A stretch of 64,000 nt of DNA from Ailurus styani (Eukaryota; Chordata; Mammalia; Carnivora; Ailuridae): assembly GCA_002007465.1 (NCBI GenBank), contig LNAC01000767.1, forward strand, positions 124,001-188,000. The letters are read 5' to 3'. The notes under the pieces were generated by a model. That model saw nothing but the letters and a program-made list of their open reading frames with translations, had not been told where the DNA came from and did no database searches. Shown in pieces: positions 45,244 through 57,185 of this stretch (positions are counted from its first letter, which is position 1; each line of letters starts with the position of its first letter). The translations under genes were made by a program, and so were the position numbers.

Positions 45244-46843
45244 GTTTATATTATTTTCTTCAATATATTAGTCTTGCTATAAACTGGTCAGAATGTGCCA
45301 TCAGATTGTGGGGTTGATTTATTCAACATTTTGGTAGAAAGTAATTCAATTCTTTTCATAAATATCATACCAAAAATTAGCATAAAAGAATACTACCTTA
45401 GTCAAAAGTTACTTGGAATCTATAGATCTTATCACTGTGTGAATCACTTATATATGAATAAAGAAAAATTTTCATTATTACAGTGAATTATAGCTGGAAC
45501 ATGGGAGAAAATATAATACCCTCACCCTCCACAACAATGGACTACACTTTCCCATTTTTTGCCTCTGTTCCTTGCACTTTTTCTTTCAGACATCAGTTCC
45601 CTTGCCCCATCCACAGCTATCAAAGCATCAGGAAAAATTTCTCTTTCTATTGTCAAAGGAAACATAGTAGACTATGAATATTTGTGACCTCCCGCAGGCC
45701 TGATGGGTTCCGTATGCCTTTGTGTTCAGCGGTGTGGCCTATCCTCCTTAGGAATAACTCGGGCAGAAACTAACAACTAGAAAGATCAACAAAGGGCCAA
45801 AAGCAAAAAAGAAAATAAGGACACTGTAAAGCATTCGTGTTGATGAACAAATCTTAAAGATAAACAAACATATGACTTCTCACTTTATTCACTGTGAACA
45901 TACAATACTATTCTATTAAGCATATCTCTATATAAGTTTACATTTATGTGAAAAAGAGAAGTTAATAAAAACTAAGTTAATAAAAGGGACACAGCTCAGA
46001 GTTCAATAGTTAGATTTAAGCATTTATTTCAGGTTCTCTCTTCTGTTATGTTCTTGATATTGTTAAAAATTTCAAGCTAAGATCGACCAAATTACAAACA
46101 GGATAACCACTGAATTTACACACTGAAGAACATGTTGTCTACCTTAATTTTTGAATTAAAAATAAGCATTTTTTACATTTTCAAGGCTTGGTTTCTCATT
46201 GATTGTAATATTACAAAGGAGGAAGGAAGAAAGTCTTTGTCTTATTTAGAAATTTTAGGGTGGATGAATTTATTTTATTTCATCTTTTAACTTGGAGTCT
46301 TAGTTTAAAACACTTAAATATTTTCTTCTTCCTGAAAAAGGCGCAAATGTACTACAAAATCTCTCAACAAGTAATACTCTGCCAAGTGTCAAAAATGACT
46401 GAACTAGAAAACAAAATAATATTTATTACAGCAAGTTTACAAAGAAGTCAGTTCATTCCAAGGAAAACAGAAATAGCTGGCTCTGGTTTTATTATTCTTT
46501 TTGTTTTTCAAATTTAATTTGTATTTTTATCACAGTTATACACGAACCTAGTTTTTAAATTTTAAGATAAAGTTTACATATACCTCTCCTGAAACATCAT
46601 AAATTTGTGAATTAATATACAGTTTATAGTTAAAAGATTAAAAACTTAAGTGGTCTTGGAAAAATGCTATTTGATAGTAATGATTATGAATATTTATTTT
46701 AATATAGTTCAAAAAACATAATGTGTGTGCATATTTAAACTGATATTTTTCTCTGTTCATGAAGATCCTTACTATTTATGAGGATGAAAATTATGGAGAA
46801 AGTTATAGCTTTTTAAATAAATACTAAGCTATGAAAAATGCTA
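45244..46843. other. Intron sequence upstream of the exon
   Basis: No repeat recognised for 1.6 kb. A GC-richer segment with several CpGs lies at 45685-45775 (cctcccgcaggcctgatggg and cagcggtgtggcctatcctc). Confidence 0.45.
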
Positions 46844-47025
46844 GAGGACGGCTGAGTGGCTTAGTCAGTTTAATGTCTCCTTTCAGCTCAGGGCATGATC
46901 CCAGGGTCCCTGCTCAGTGGGGAGTCTGCCTCTCCTTCTACCCCTCCCCTCTGCGCATGATCTCTTTTTCTCTCTTATGTTCTCTCTCTTTCTCTCAAAT
47001 AAATAAATAAAATCTTAAAAAAAAT
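46844..47025 (+). mobile_element. CAN-SINE with internal deletion
   Basis: Decayed head (gaggacggctgagtggctta), then gcatgatcccagggtccctg running straight into ctcagtggggagtctgcctc, so about 25 bp of the usual body is missing. Tail aaataaataaataaaatctt. Flanks resemble an imperfect duplication (aaaaatgcta/aaaaatgttcta). Confidence 0.92.
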
Positions 47026-47945
47026 AAAAATGTTCTAAAAGAAAATGGTTCTATGATTAATCTGTATGATAATAAAATTCTATGCTTCAAATCTCAATCA
47101 CATATTATGGATTAAAAGACAAATATTAATTTATTCACCTTAGGTTTTGTTAGCAAGAAAAAATTTCCACAGCCTTTAAGTCTGAATGAATTCAAAATTT
47201 TTTCATTTCTTCCATATTAATAGATTCACAACTTTCCAGTTCTTTCACACATTAACTTCAGGCACTCTTGTTCAGGATGAGTTAATTGGTTCCCAAATTC
47301 TCATAAATGTCTTTCTCACTTTGAATATGGAAATTTCATTTTGCAAAAAGTAAGTCAAACTTGTACCCAGCAACACTAAATCTGAACAGTAAACTCTAAT
47401 CACATGATTTTTAGATAATTTCCATTGTTGGGAACTTTTTCCTTTTGAATTTGATTAATTTATAATAATCTGGTTGGTTAGGTTTCTGAAACAGGATTTT
47501 TATAAGTAAAAGGGAAACACAATATATATAATTGACATGACAAGTTACAATGTAACCATATATACTAGACTCACTAAGGATGAGAAATCATGAAAAATCA
47601 CCTATATAAGATTATAGAAATGGTATTGTTGCATGTTGTATCTTTCAATGAGAAAAATTTTGTACTCATACATACTCCTGGGATTTCTCATATCTCGTTC
47701 TTATTTTTGTTCAAGACAAATAAGGAAAGAATGACTCCCCAGTTACTTCTAAACAATGCAAAATGGCCACCACACAGCTTCAAGAATATAATTTATAGCA
47801 GTGAAGAGTAATAACAGAGTTCTCATTTTTTACTTCAAATTTGTCACAAAGTTATAAATGTATCTTCAATATATCTCATTTTTTCTACCTTTATATTAAC
47901 AGAAGAGTATTTAATTCTATCTCTGGCATTTGATGGCCTTTACTC
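47026..47945. other. Unassigned AT-rich sequence
   Basis: Nothing recognised. Confidence 0.45.
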
Positions 47946-47947
47946 TC

Positions 47948-49380
47948 ATTTTTTTCTTCCAAATTTTTATTTAAATTCTGTTTAAACACTGTTAACATAC
48001 AGTGTAATACTGGTTTCAGTAGATCTTAGTGATTTAACACTCACATATAAACCCAGTAATCATTAAAGTGCCCTCCTTAATACCCATCACCATTTAGCCC
48101 ACCCCCTGCCCATCTCCCTCCATAAACCTTCAGTTTGTTCTCTATAGTTAAAAGTCTCTTATGGTTTGCGTCCCTCTTTTTTTTCCCCCTCCCCCTGTGT
48201 TCATCTGTTTTGTTTCTTAAATTCCACACGAGTGAAATCATGGTATTTGTCTTTCTCTGAATTATTTCACTTAGCATTAATACACTCTAGCTGCATCCAT
48301 GCTTCGATGGATATTTGGGCTCTTCCCTTAATTTGCCTATTGTTGATAATGCTGCTATAAACATTTGGGGTGCATGTGCCTCTTCGAATCAACATTTTTG
48401 TATCCCTTGGGTAAATGCTTAAAAGTTCTATTGCTGGATCTAGGGTAGTTCTATTTTTAACTTTTGAGGAACTTCCATACTGTTCTCCAGGGCAGCTGCA
48501 CCAATTTGGATTCCCACCAACAGTGCAAGAAGGTCCTCCTTTCTCTACATCCTCACCAACCTCTGTTGTTTCCTGACTTAATTTCAGCCATTCTGACAGG
48601 AGTGAGGTAATATCTCGTTGTGGTTTTGATTTGTATTTTTCTGATGATGGATGATGTTGAGAATCCTTTCATGTGCCTGTTAGCCATCTGATGTCTTTGG
48701 AAAAACATCTATTCATGTCACCTGTCCATTTCTTAACTGGATTATTTGGATTTTTGGGTGCTGAGTTCGATAAATCCTTTATAGATTTTGGATACTAACC
48801 TTTTATCAGATGTCATTTACAAATATCTTCTCCAATTCTGTAAGCTGCCTTTTAGTTTTGTTGATTGTTTCCTTCGGTGTGCAGAAACTTTTTATCTTGA
48901 TGAAGTCCCAATAGTTCATTTTTTCTTTTGTTTCCCTTGCCTCCACAGACGTGGCTAGTAAGAAGCTGCTATAGCCAAGGTCAAAGAGGTTGCTGCCGTG
49001 TTCTCTTCTAGGATTTTTTTCTGTCTCACATTTAGGTCTTTCACCTATTTTGAATTTACTTTTATGTATGGTGTAAGAAAGTGGTCCAGGTTCAGCTTCT
49101 GTATGTCACTGTCCAATTTTTCCCACCACCATTTGTTGAAGAGACTGTCTTTTTTCCATTTGATATTTTTACTACTTTGCTGAAGATTATTTGACCATAT
49201 AGTTGTGGGTCCATTTCTGGGTTTTCTATTCCATTCCATTGATCTATGTGTCTGTTTCTGTGCCAGTACCAAACTGTGTTCATGACTACAGATTTATAAT
49301 ATAGCTTAAATGCCTCCAGCTTTTTGTGATGCCTCTAGCTTTTTGTTTTTCAAGATTGCTCTGGATACTCTATCCCTTTA
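47948..49380 (-). mobile_element. Carnivore L1, 3' UTR and ORF2 C-terminal region
   Basis: A 5'-truncated L1 lying antisense to the plus strand. From left: 3' UTR (aacatacagtgtaatactgg, aagtgccctccttaataccc, cagtttgttctctatagtta), then ORF2 antisense (gatgatggatgatgttgaga, cttctccaattctgtaagct, gtggtccaggttcagcttct, tgtgggtccatttctgggtt). It is about 1.4 kb long and the element is clearly carnivore-type, with many substitutions. Confidence 0.92.
49045..49272 (-). pseudogene. L1 ORF2 remnant
   Basis: 75 codons open on the minus strand, giving L1 ORF2 C-terminal sequence ([48 protein letters not shown]). A 63-codon frame overlapping it continues the homology in another phase, showing a frameshift near 49272. 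Confidence 0.85.
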
Positions 49381-49718
49381 AAGACAGTTGAGGTCAATTA
49401 ATTATCCATACAGTAAAAACAAGTTTCTATAATAATATTCAGTAGTAGTTACATCAAATTTATACAGAGTCTTCATGGCTACAGGTTAGACTGCTTATAC
49501 AATATTCCAAATTCATAAACAATTTTAAATAAAAATGTACCACCTAATTTTTTTAAATGTACATGCTTAAACATTTAACATGATTTGCAAAAAGTTATTA
49601 AAGAGAAGTGTTTAATTTCTTTTGTCCTGAAACAGTAGAGACACAATTATTTGAGGAGTATATGGGTTCTTGGTATAACCTACTGTTAAATGGTAATTTT
49701 AAGAATTTTTCCTTCTTT

Positions 49719-49907
49719 GGGGGACCTGGGTGACTCAGTAGGTTAAGCCTCTGCCTTCGGCTCAGTTCATGATCTCAGGGTCCTGGGATCGAGGCCTGCA
49801 TCGGGCTCCCTGCTCAGGAGCCTGCTTCCTCAGCTCTCTCTGCTGCCTCTCTGCCTACTTGTGATCTCTCTCTCTGTCAAATAAATAAAAAATCTTAGAG
49901 AAAAAAA
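49719..49907 (+). mobile_element. CAN-SINE, young subfamily
   Basis: Head gggggacctgggtgactcag, aagcctctgccttcggctca, and the distinctive body end ctctctgcctacttgtgatc followed by tctctctctgtcaaataaat. 18-bp duplication aagaatttttccttcttt/aagaatttttcattcttt at 49701-49718 and 49908-49925, one mismatch. Confidence 0.97.
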
Positions 49908-50581
49908 AAGAATTTTTCATTCTTTTCAACCAGTAGTTTATAAGTTCTTCATCTTTACTACACTGTTATTGTTGCTTGTATTTTTAATTGGTTTTCTAGT
50001 GTACCTACTGTAACCAATTTGGCTGAATTCAAGGGACCTTTTAGATTAGTGGACTTTGAAAACCAACACACGTGGTTTGGAATCAATTAAGAAATAATCA
50101 ATTGGTAACACAGAAACAGTTCTATTAGTCTTTTTTTTTTTGTTGTATATCAGCTATTTATTTGCTATTGAAGGTCTCACCTTAGGCACATGTAGTAATT
50201 TGATACATCTTTGAGCAATATGAAAAAAAGAGATCCTTACAAGCTAGCAATACCAATTGCTTCATATGAACAAAATTTCTCTTGTTAAAATATTACTTAA
50301 ATCCCATATCAAACCCAACTCCTGTATGACAGGAGCATTTTTTAAGAATTCAACTTAAAAAGAACATCCCTGTTAAATTTCCACATGATCTTTCCTCCCT
50401 GCTGCTGCTGCTGGGATGTTTTGTTTCCTAATCATTGTGTCTTAATCCCATTCTGGCATTCCAAGTGTCCTTTTAGTATCATTTCCCTTTCAACTTCCTT
50501 TAACATTTCTTGTAATGTAGGTCTGACACTCATTTAGGTTTTCTTTCTTTAAATGAAAATGACATTAATTTGTATTATTTG

Positions 50582-50925
50582 ATCTTATTTTATTTTGTTA
50601 TGTTAGTCACCATACAGTACATCATTGGTTTTTTGTTTTGTTTTGTTTTTTAAAGATTTTATTTATTTGACAGAGAGAGAGAGATCACAAGTAGGCAGAA
50701 AGGCAGGCAGAGAGGGGGGGAAGCAGGCTCCCCGCTGAGCAGAGAGCCCAATAAGGGGCTGAATCCCAGGACCCTGAGATCATGACCTGAGCCGAAGGCA
50801 GAGGCTCAACCCACTGAGCTTACCCACGTGCCCCACATCATTAGTTTTTGATGTAGTGTTCCATGATTCACTGTTTGCATCTAACATCCAGTGCTCCATG
50901 CAATCCATGCCCTCCTTAATACTCA
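50582..50925 (-). mobile_element. Carnivore L1 3' UTR fragment carrying a SINE
   Basis: ttgttatgttagtcaccata and catacagtacatcatt, then after the SINE ttgatgtagtgttccatgat, cactgtttgcatctaacatc and catgccctccttaatactca. This is the antisense 3' end of a carnivore-specific L1, only about 140 bp without the SINE. Confidence 0.75.
50634..50834 (-). mobile_element. CAN-SINE inserted in an L1 3' UTR
   Basis: gttttgttttttaaagattt tail, gagagagagatcacaagtag, ctccccgctgagcagagagc and head end acccacgtgcccc. Duplication acatcattggttttt/acatcattagttttt at 50619-50633 and 50835-50849, one mismatch in 15. Confidence 0.97.
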
Positions 50926-51633
50926 TAGTTTTAAATTATATTTTTGTTGGATTCAGAGTTCTATGCTGAAGGGGGTTTTTGGTTATTTTTATTTTGGCAC
51001 TTGAAAGTGTTCCAATGTCTTCTGGTTTGCATTGTTTCTGATGAGAAGTCAGTGATAATTCTTTTTATCAGGTCTTATTGATATTATTGCATATATGAAT
51101 TGCTATTTTTCATCAAATCCAGGGAAATTTGGTCATTTCTCCAAATAAATTTTTCTGTCCTTCTTTCTCTCTCCACTTTCTAGAACTCCAATTACACATA
51201 TTTTAACCTCTTATTACTGTCCTATAGGTCACTAAGTTTTTGTTCCTTCTATCATTTTTATCTCTTTCAGTGTAATTTCTATCCCTATGCATCCAAGTTC
51301 AATGATCTTTTCTTTTGCAGCATGCAGTCTGTTATTATTAAGTTAATATAGTTCAGATATTATATTTTTATCTTTATTATTTCTTTCCTTTATACAGATG
51401 ATTTTTATTAATTTATAGTTGATTTTTTAATAGCTGTCATTTTTTCCCTCAAGTTCATGTTTTGTTTTTAGCTAAATTTATAATAAATGTTTTAAAATTC
51501 TCATATGTCAATTATATAATTTTTATGATTTCTTGATCTATTTCCTTTGACTCATTTTTATCCTGATTACAGTCCACAGTTTCTTGCTTCTTTCCATATC
51601 TAATATTTTTTATTGGATACTGGACATACTGTT

Positions 51634-51806
51634 TTTCTTTTAAGATTTTATTATTTATTTGATAGAGAGAGAGATCACAAGTAGGCAGAGAGGCAGGCAG
51701 AGAGAGAGGAGGAAGCAGGCTCCCTGCTGACTCAATCCCAGGACCCTGAGCTCATGACCTGAGCTGAAGGCAGAGGCTTTAATCCACTGAGCCACCCAGG
51801 TGCCCC
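51634..51806 (-). mobile_element. CAN-SINE, internally deleted
   Basis: ttaagattttattatttatt, gagagagatcacaagtaggc, then gcaggctccctgctgactca, where about 30 bp of the usual gagcagggagc...gggctcg region is missing, and head end gagccacccaggtgccc. Duplication tactggacatactgtt/tactggacatattgtt at 51618-51633 and 51807-51822, one mismatch. Confidence 0.96.
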
Positions 51807-51822
51807 TACTGGACATATTGTT

Positions 51823-52295
51823 ACATGTGTGTTTGTTGTGTGTTTTCCTACATATTTTATCCAATTTGCCACTAAGAATAATCTATGATCAATTACTCAT
51901 TCATAGCCAGAAATCCCATATGCCTTCTTTTTTTCAATTGATAATTCTACATGGTTTATACCACAAAATAAATAGTTCCCATTATAGAACTTTAGTACGA
52001 TCCCTGATTCCCTGCTCAATTTTCACACATTTATCAATTTATTCTAGCATTAGCTCTCAATTTTCTATGCAACATACTCATATTTTGCAGTATTATTCAA
52101 CTTCACAAATTTTTGTAGCCTTCCTTTTTATAAGATTGTATCTGTACAATATATAGTAAGTTTTGGTTATATAAATAATCAGCATTATATTAATCATAAG
52201 TTTAGTTCCATCACAGTTTTAACTTAAGTGTTTCATGTTACATTACTCCTATGTAATTATTACTTACAGTAGAGTAATATGACAGTTAATAATGG
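51823..52295. other. AT-rich sequence, maybe more of the old L1
   Basis: Not clearly assigned. The 118-codon frame at 51800-52156 has no known motif and begins in the SINE. Confidence 0.35.
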
Positions 52296-52649
52296 CAACA
52301 TTTTCTTTCTTCCTTCCTTTTAACTTTTTTTGTATTTTTCATCCCCATGACTTATTTATTTTATAAATGGAAGTTTTTACCTATTAATCCTCTTTACCTA
52401 TTTTGCCTATCTCCTCAATCCCCTCCCCTTTGGCAACTGCAGTTTGTCCTTTATATTTAGGATTCTCTTTCTGTTCTTTTGTTTGTTTGTTCATTTGTTT
52501 TGGTTTTTAGAATCCACATATAAGTGAGAGTATATGGTATTTGTCTTTCTCTAACGTATTTCACTGAACATAATAATCTTTAGGCCCATCCATGTTGTAG
52601 CAAATGACAAGATTACATTCTTTTTTATGGTTGAGTGATATTCCAATAT

Positions 52650-52686
52650 GCACGTGTGTGCACGTGTGTGTGTATGTGTATACACG
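52650..52686. repeat. TG/CA-rich microsatellite inside L1
   Basis: Two tgcacgtgtg units followed by TG and TATG repeats, in the place where L1 has ccattgtatatata. Confidence 0.85.
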
Positions 52687-52790
52687 ATATACTATTTATC
52701 CATTTATCTACTGATGGACACTTGGGTTTGCTTCCATACCTTGGCTATTATAAATAATGCTTCAATAAACATACAGGTGAATGTATCTTT

Positions 52791-53132
52791 TCAAATTAGT
52801 GATTTTGTTTCCTTTTGATAAATACCCAGAAGTGGAATTACTGGACCATATGGCATGCCTATTTTTAATTTTTTTGAGGAACTTCCACACTGTTTTCCAC
52901 AGTGGTTGCACCAATTTACATTCCCACCAATAGTGCACAGAGGTTTCTTTTTCTTCACAGTCTTGTTTCTTGTGTTTTGGATATTAGCCATTCTGAATGG
53001 TGTTTGGTGGTATCTCATTGTAGTTTTGATTTGCATTTCCCTAATGACTAGTAATATTGAGCATCTTTTCATGTACCTGTTGGCCATTTGTATGTTTTCT
53101 TTGGAAAATGTCTTTTCAGTTCCTCTGCCCAT
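52791..53132 (-). pseudogene. L1 ORF2 remnant
   Basis: 113 codons open on the minus strand with strong ORF2 C-terminal character: [45 protein letters not shown] (the Cys/His region at the end of ORF2) and [19 protein letters not shown]. The usual intervening residues are shortened. It lacks the endonuclease and reverse transcriptase domains. Confidence 0.9.
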
Positions 53133-53800
53133 TTTCTAATTGGATCATTGGGTGTTTTATTTTGTTTTGTTTTGTTTTGGTGTTGAATTGTAGAAGTTCT
53201 TCATATATTTTGAGTATTAACTTTTTATTGGATATATCATTTCTACATGTCTTTTCCCATTCAGTAGGTTACCTTTGTTTTGTTGATGCTTTCCTTCACT
53301 GTGCAAAAGCTTTCTTTTTTTGTATATTCCCAATAGTTTGTTTCTCCTTTTGTTTCCTTTGCCTCAGGAGACATATCTAGAAAAATGTTACTAAGATAGA
53401 TGTCCAAGAGATTACTGTATATTTTTCTAAAGAAATTTTATGGTTTCAGGTCTCACATATAGGCCTTTAATCCATTTTGAGTTTATTTTTCTGTATGGTG
53501 TAAGAAAGTGGTCCAGTTTCATTCTTTGGCATATAGCTGTACAGTTTTCCCAGCACCATTTATTGAAGAGACTGTCTTTTCCCATTGTATATTCTTGCCT
53601 CCTTTGTCATAGATTGATTGACCATATAAGCATGGGTTTATATCTGGGCTGTCTATCCTGTTCGATCCATCTACCTTTGTGCCCATGCCATACCATTTTT
53701 ATTCATATAGCTTTGTAGTATATCTTGAAATCTGAGACTGTGATACCTCTAGTCTTGTTCTTTTTTCCCTCAAGTTTGCATTGGCTATTCAAGGTCTTTA

Positions 53801-55480
53801 TTAATTAAAGGGTCTTTAATTATATATTTATTAATTAATTCACTCCTTTTTTGGCATATTAATTGATAATATAATCAAATTTCATAAATGTCTGTTTCAA
53901 ATGGACAGATGCAACTGAAAGCTCTAAGGCAAAATAGGGCTGATATAATGAAGTCCTATACTTGATAATGGCTAAAAATGTAGAAAGGGGGTGAAGATAT
54001 TGTGGTAATTTTGATGAATTAGATGTGGGGCATAGAGGAGAAAGGAGGGAAATAAAGAAGCAGAAAATTCAAAGTTACTGATGTTTGTTAGATTCCTACT
54101 AAGTATTTATTGGTTTCTCAAAAATCATTTCAAAGCTGAGAACTTTGAAAAATAATTAGTTAAGAAAATATGGAAATTGTTAAGAAGTACCTATTTTGAG
54201 AACATATAATTGAATTCAGATGTTAACATGCAATGCTTCAGATGCTTAGCTGTTATTAGGATAAACACAAATTAGATGACAATTGTTTACTGTGTATAAT
54301 GCCAACTGATACATGAGTCTAAATATCTTAAATGTGTGACTTTAGCAACATAATGACAAAACCACTATGTAAAAATAGGAGTCTTTCAGCCTACAAATTT
54401 GGTAACACCTCTACCAATTTTATTGTAATATATTCATTAAATTATGTACACTTCATAAAGATTGTGGGATTTATGTGGATATAGTCTCTCAGTAGAAAGA
54501 AAGAGAAATTTGGTTAATTTCCCAGATAAGAATAAAATTTATATATTGATTCAGCAAATATTTATAAAGTACATACTGTGTAGTGAGCACAGGGTCACCA
54601 TATATGTTTATACGAATTTTGCACTGTCAAAAAACCTAGCTTATAGAGTGGAGTAGAGCCTGATATTTGATCCACATTTTCTTCCCTCCAAGCTATCTTT
54701 TCAGAAATATCTGCCTTAAAAAAATATGTCTAATTCAAACAAAATCACTATGGAGTCTAGCAACTGTGTGGCTAGGCACTGTTGAAATATAATGTCAGTA
54801 AAAAGTCTGATAAAATTCAATAAAACATGGGAAGAGGACAACAGAATTTGACTTCTGATAATGGTATGAGTAACTGGTTGGAGATCAAACCTTTTATGAA
54901 AACAACTAAATAGAGTAGAATTTACATAAACATCAGTTAGCAAACAATAAAGAGCAACCATGGCAGCAAGGACTTGAGACACCAATGTCCGAGAGAGAAG
55001 GGAAGGACAAAATGTTAGTCCTCACATTCAATATTCATTTTGCCTTTAAGTACTTGTAAATTTACAAGTAGCAGATGAGACTTGAAGAAGCTGAGCAGGG
55101 GCTTCTATTAATCTTTTTGGGTTAAGAGCAAAATACTGAAAATCAAGAGCAAACAATCATTTTTAGAACACTGAACACGTGTTTCTAAATTCTACAGGGT
55201 TTTAGAGCTGCCTAGAGTTCAACTGGGTGGACATTTTCATCAGCGGTGTTGGTTGCCATTTCTTCACTACAGAAACCAGCAGCGAATGTCCCTGTATAAT
55301 GGCATTAGAAAAACAAGAGCACAATTTCAACTGTTTTTTCTCCAGTTTATTCTTTCCCTCAGCAGGGCCAGACATGCTCTGTCCCACACACTAGAATCTC
55401 TACAGTACCTATTCTATTCCTAACCACTCACACACGTAACTTTAATATAGCTACCTGTATGCTGAGGGATTTGCCATGGA
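53801..55480. other. Unassigned AT-rich sequence
   Basis: Only a short L2/MIR-like antisense piece at 54545-54605 (gattcagcaaatatttataa) is suggestive. No coding signal. Confidence 0.4.
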
Positions 55481-55486
55481 TTTTTT

Positions 55487-56005
55487 CATTTTTACTACAC
55501 AGCTTTATTGAGATATAATTCACATATCATAAAATTTACCCATTTAAAGAGTAGAATTCCATAATTTTAGTATATTCTGAATTGTTCAACCATAACCACA
55601 ACCAATTTTAAAATACATTTATCACTCAAAAAAGAACACCTATTCATTAGCGGTCACTCTCTGTTCTTTCTCTAATAGTAGGCAACCGCTAATCTACTTT
55701 CTATCTACAGATTTGCCTGTTATGGACATTTCTTTAAAAAAGGACCATATAATATGTGGTCTTTGTGATTGGCTTCTTTCATTTAGCATGTTTTTAAGGT
55801 TCCTACGTGTTGTAGTATGTATCAGTACTTCATCCCTTTCATTGCTGAAGGATGTTCCACGGTATGGATATATCATGTTTTGTTTATCCATCCATCAGAT
55901 AATGGCCTTTTGGACTGTTTCAATTTTTTTGGCTGTTATGAATACTTCTATGTGTTTTATGTGGACACATGTTTTTATTTCTCTTGGTTAGAGACTAATC
56001 CTATG
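55487..56005 (-). mobile_element. Old L1, 3' UTR and ORF2 end
   Basis: Antisense: gctttattgagatataattc, aattgttcaaccataaccac, gtaggcaaccgctaatctac, agatttgcctgttatggaca, atatgtggtctttgtgattg, gtatgtatcagtacttcatc, ggcctttt and gaatacttctatgtg. An old mammalian family, different from the carnivore L1 copies. Confidence 0.88.
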
Positions 56006-56140
56006 GAATTTCCCTGTGTGTTTGTGTGATTATTTAAGTGTTTCCTACTATATATAGCTACTTCAGTATAAATCCTGGGGAAAGAACCAGTAGCCAGGAG
56101 CTAACTCTCATGCTGGAAATAATCCAACAAGATTATACTT

Positions 56141-56330
56141 GGGATGCCTGGGTGGCTCAGTGGGTTAAGTGTCTGCCTTCAGTTCAGGTCATGATCTCAG
56201 GGTCCTGGGATCGAGACCCAGGTCCATCTCCCTGCTGAGCAGGGAGCCTGCTTCTCCCTCTCCCTCTGCAGTTCCCCCTGCTTGTTTGTTCTCTATCAAA
56301 AAAATAAAGCCATTCTTTAAAAAGAAAAAA
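56141..56330 (+). mobile_element. CAN-SINE
   Basis: Head gggatgcctgggtggctcag, gtgggttaagtgtctgcctt, catgatctcagggtcctggg, ctgctgagcagggagcctgc, and a decayed tail (caaaaaaataaagccattct). The duplication is unclear (only aagatta is shared). Confidence 0.94.
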
Positions 56331-56450
56331 GATTACTCATAATTGGAAACAATATAAATGTCCATCTATAGGAGTCTGTTCAAGCAAACTATCGTACCAC
56401 CCTGGTTTGTGAAAATTAAGCAGGAATGTTTCCATATATTACTAGGGAGT
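56331..56450 (+). mobile_element. Old L1 fragment, sense
   Basis: cataattggaaacaatataa followed by atgtccatctataggagtct and aagcaaactatcgtacc follows the L1 ORF2/3' UTR transition of old families. Confidence 0.65.
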
Positions 56451-56925
56451 GTGCAGTGCATGCTATGGTATCTACCCATATCTCCCTTTAGGAATGAAGG
56501 ATTTCTCTCCTCTTTCCACTACTTGGGGTACCGCTGCTGGCAGACAAACTTTGCCCTTCAGCATTCATTGGGAATTACTTTATTTCAGGGTTATAGCCTT
56601 ATCCAAGTTTTTTCCTTTTTCCTGTGGCGGTCTGCATCCAACGACTGGTCAACAAGGGGCTCTAACAGCCCAGCCACCTCGCTTCAACATCTGACAACTC
56701 TGAATGGTCAGTCCAGCTCCAGCTTGACAGGGGTTTTGCAAAAGCCTATACTGAGACTGCATCTCATTCCAACGCCTCCTCCTGCCCAATCCTACCTCCT
56801 TCCTTTCCCTTCCCTTCCATAGACAGTAGTCCCAATAGCACTCTCTAAATGACTTGTATGTTAACTTTCATCTCAGAGTGTGACTTCCAGAGAATATGCC
56901 TTGCAATTCAGTGATCACCAGATAC
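56451..56925 (+). other. GC-richer unclassified segment between two L1 pieces
   Basis: Contains a 154-codon plus-strand frame (56358-56822) and phrases such as ctccagcttgacaggggttt, cctcctcctgcccaatccta and tttcatctcagagtgtgact that recall the 3' end of an old interspersed repeat. Family not identified. The open frame has no recognised domain and begins in L1 sequence. Confidence 0.4.
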
Positions 56926-57185
56926 CCTGCTAGGTAGAAAAAGTAGAGTGAAGAAAAGTGTATACATATGCTGTTATTTAATAATGGAAGAATATGAATT
57001 TATATATTTGTATGTTGTTTCTATTTAACAATAAATGAGTAAACCATAAAATATGAAGAGGAAGAAATGAATAGGGCAGAGGTGATGGCAATGGAAACTA
57101 GATTTCTTAAATATAACTTTAGATGTGAATTTGAATTTGAAACCATGTAAACATATTTTATAATTATAAAATAAAATAAAGATTT
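56926..57185 (+). mobile_element. Old L1 3' UTR
   Basis: Degenerate but ordered: gaatatgaatttatatattt, gatggcaatggaaactagat, gaatttgaatttgaaaccat followed by gtaaacatatttta and an A-rich end. Confidence 0.55.

Larger units (their letters stand above)
50470..51630 (-). mobile_element. Old L1-like sequence, split by later insertions
   Basis: tttaacatttcttgtaatgt and aggtctgacactcatttagg on the left continue after the insertions with ttgttggattcagagttcta, ttccaatgtcttctggtttg and eventually tttttattggatactggaca. These phrases occur in that order in antisense L1 5'-side sequence. The assignment is by eye and moderate. Confidence 0.5.
52300..53800 (-). mobile_element. L1, 3' UTR and ORF2 C-terminal region
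   Basis: A second long antisense L1: ccctttggcaactgcagttt, agaatccacatataagtgag, ctactgatggacacttgggt, taaatacccagaagtggaat, gattttgtttccttttgata, taatattgagcatcttttca, gtggtccagtttcattcttt and atttattgaagagactgtct. About 1.5 kb; an older copy than the one at 48-49.4 kb. Confidence 0.92.

Noticed and set aside
53440..53718. 92-codon plus-strand frame with hydrophobic segments
   Set aside because: It is the antisense of L1 ORF2 and so a shadow, like the frames at 52855-53380 and 48998-49183.
56358..56822. 154-codon frame, the longest in the window
   Set aside because: It begins in an L1 fragment, shows no domain, and runs through probable old-repeat sequence.
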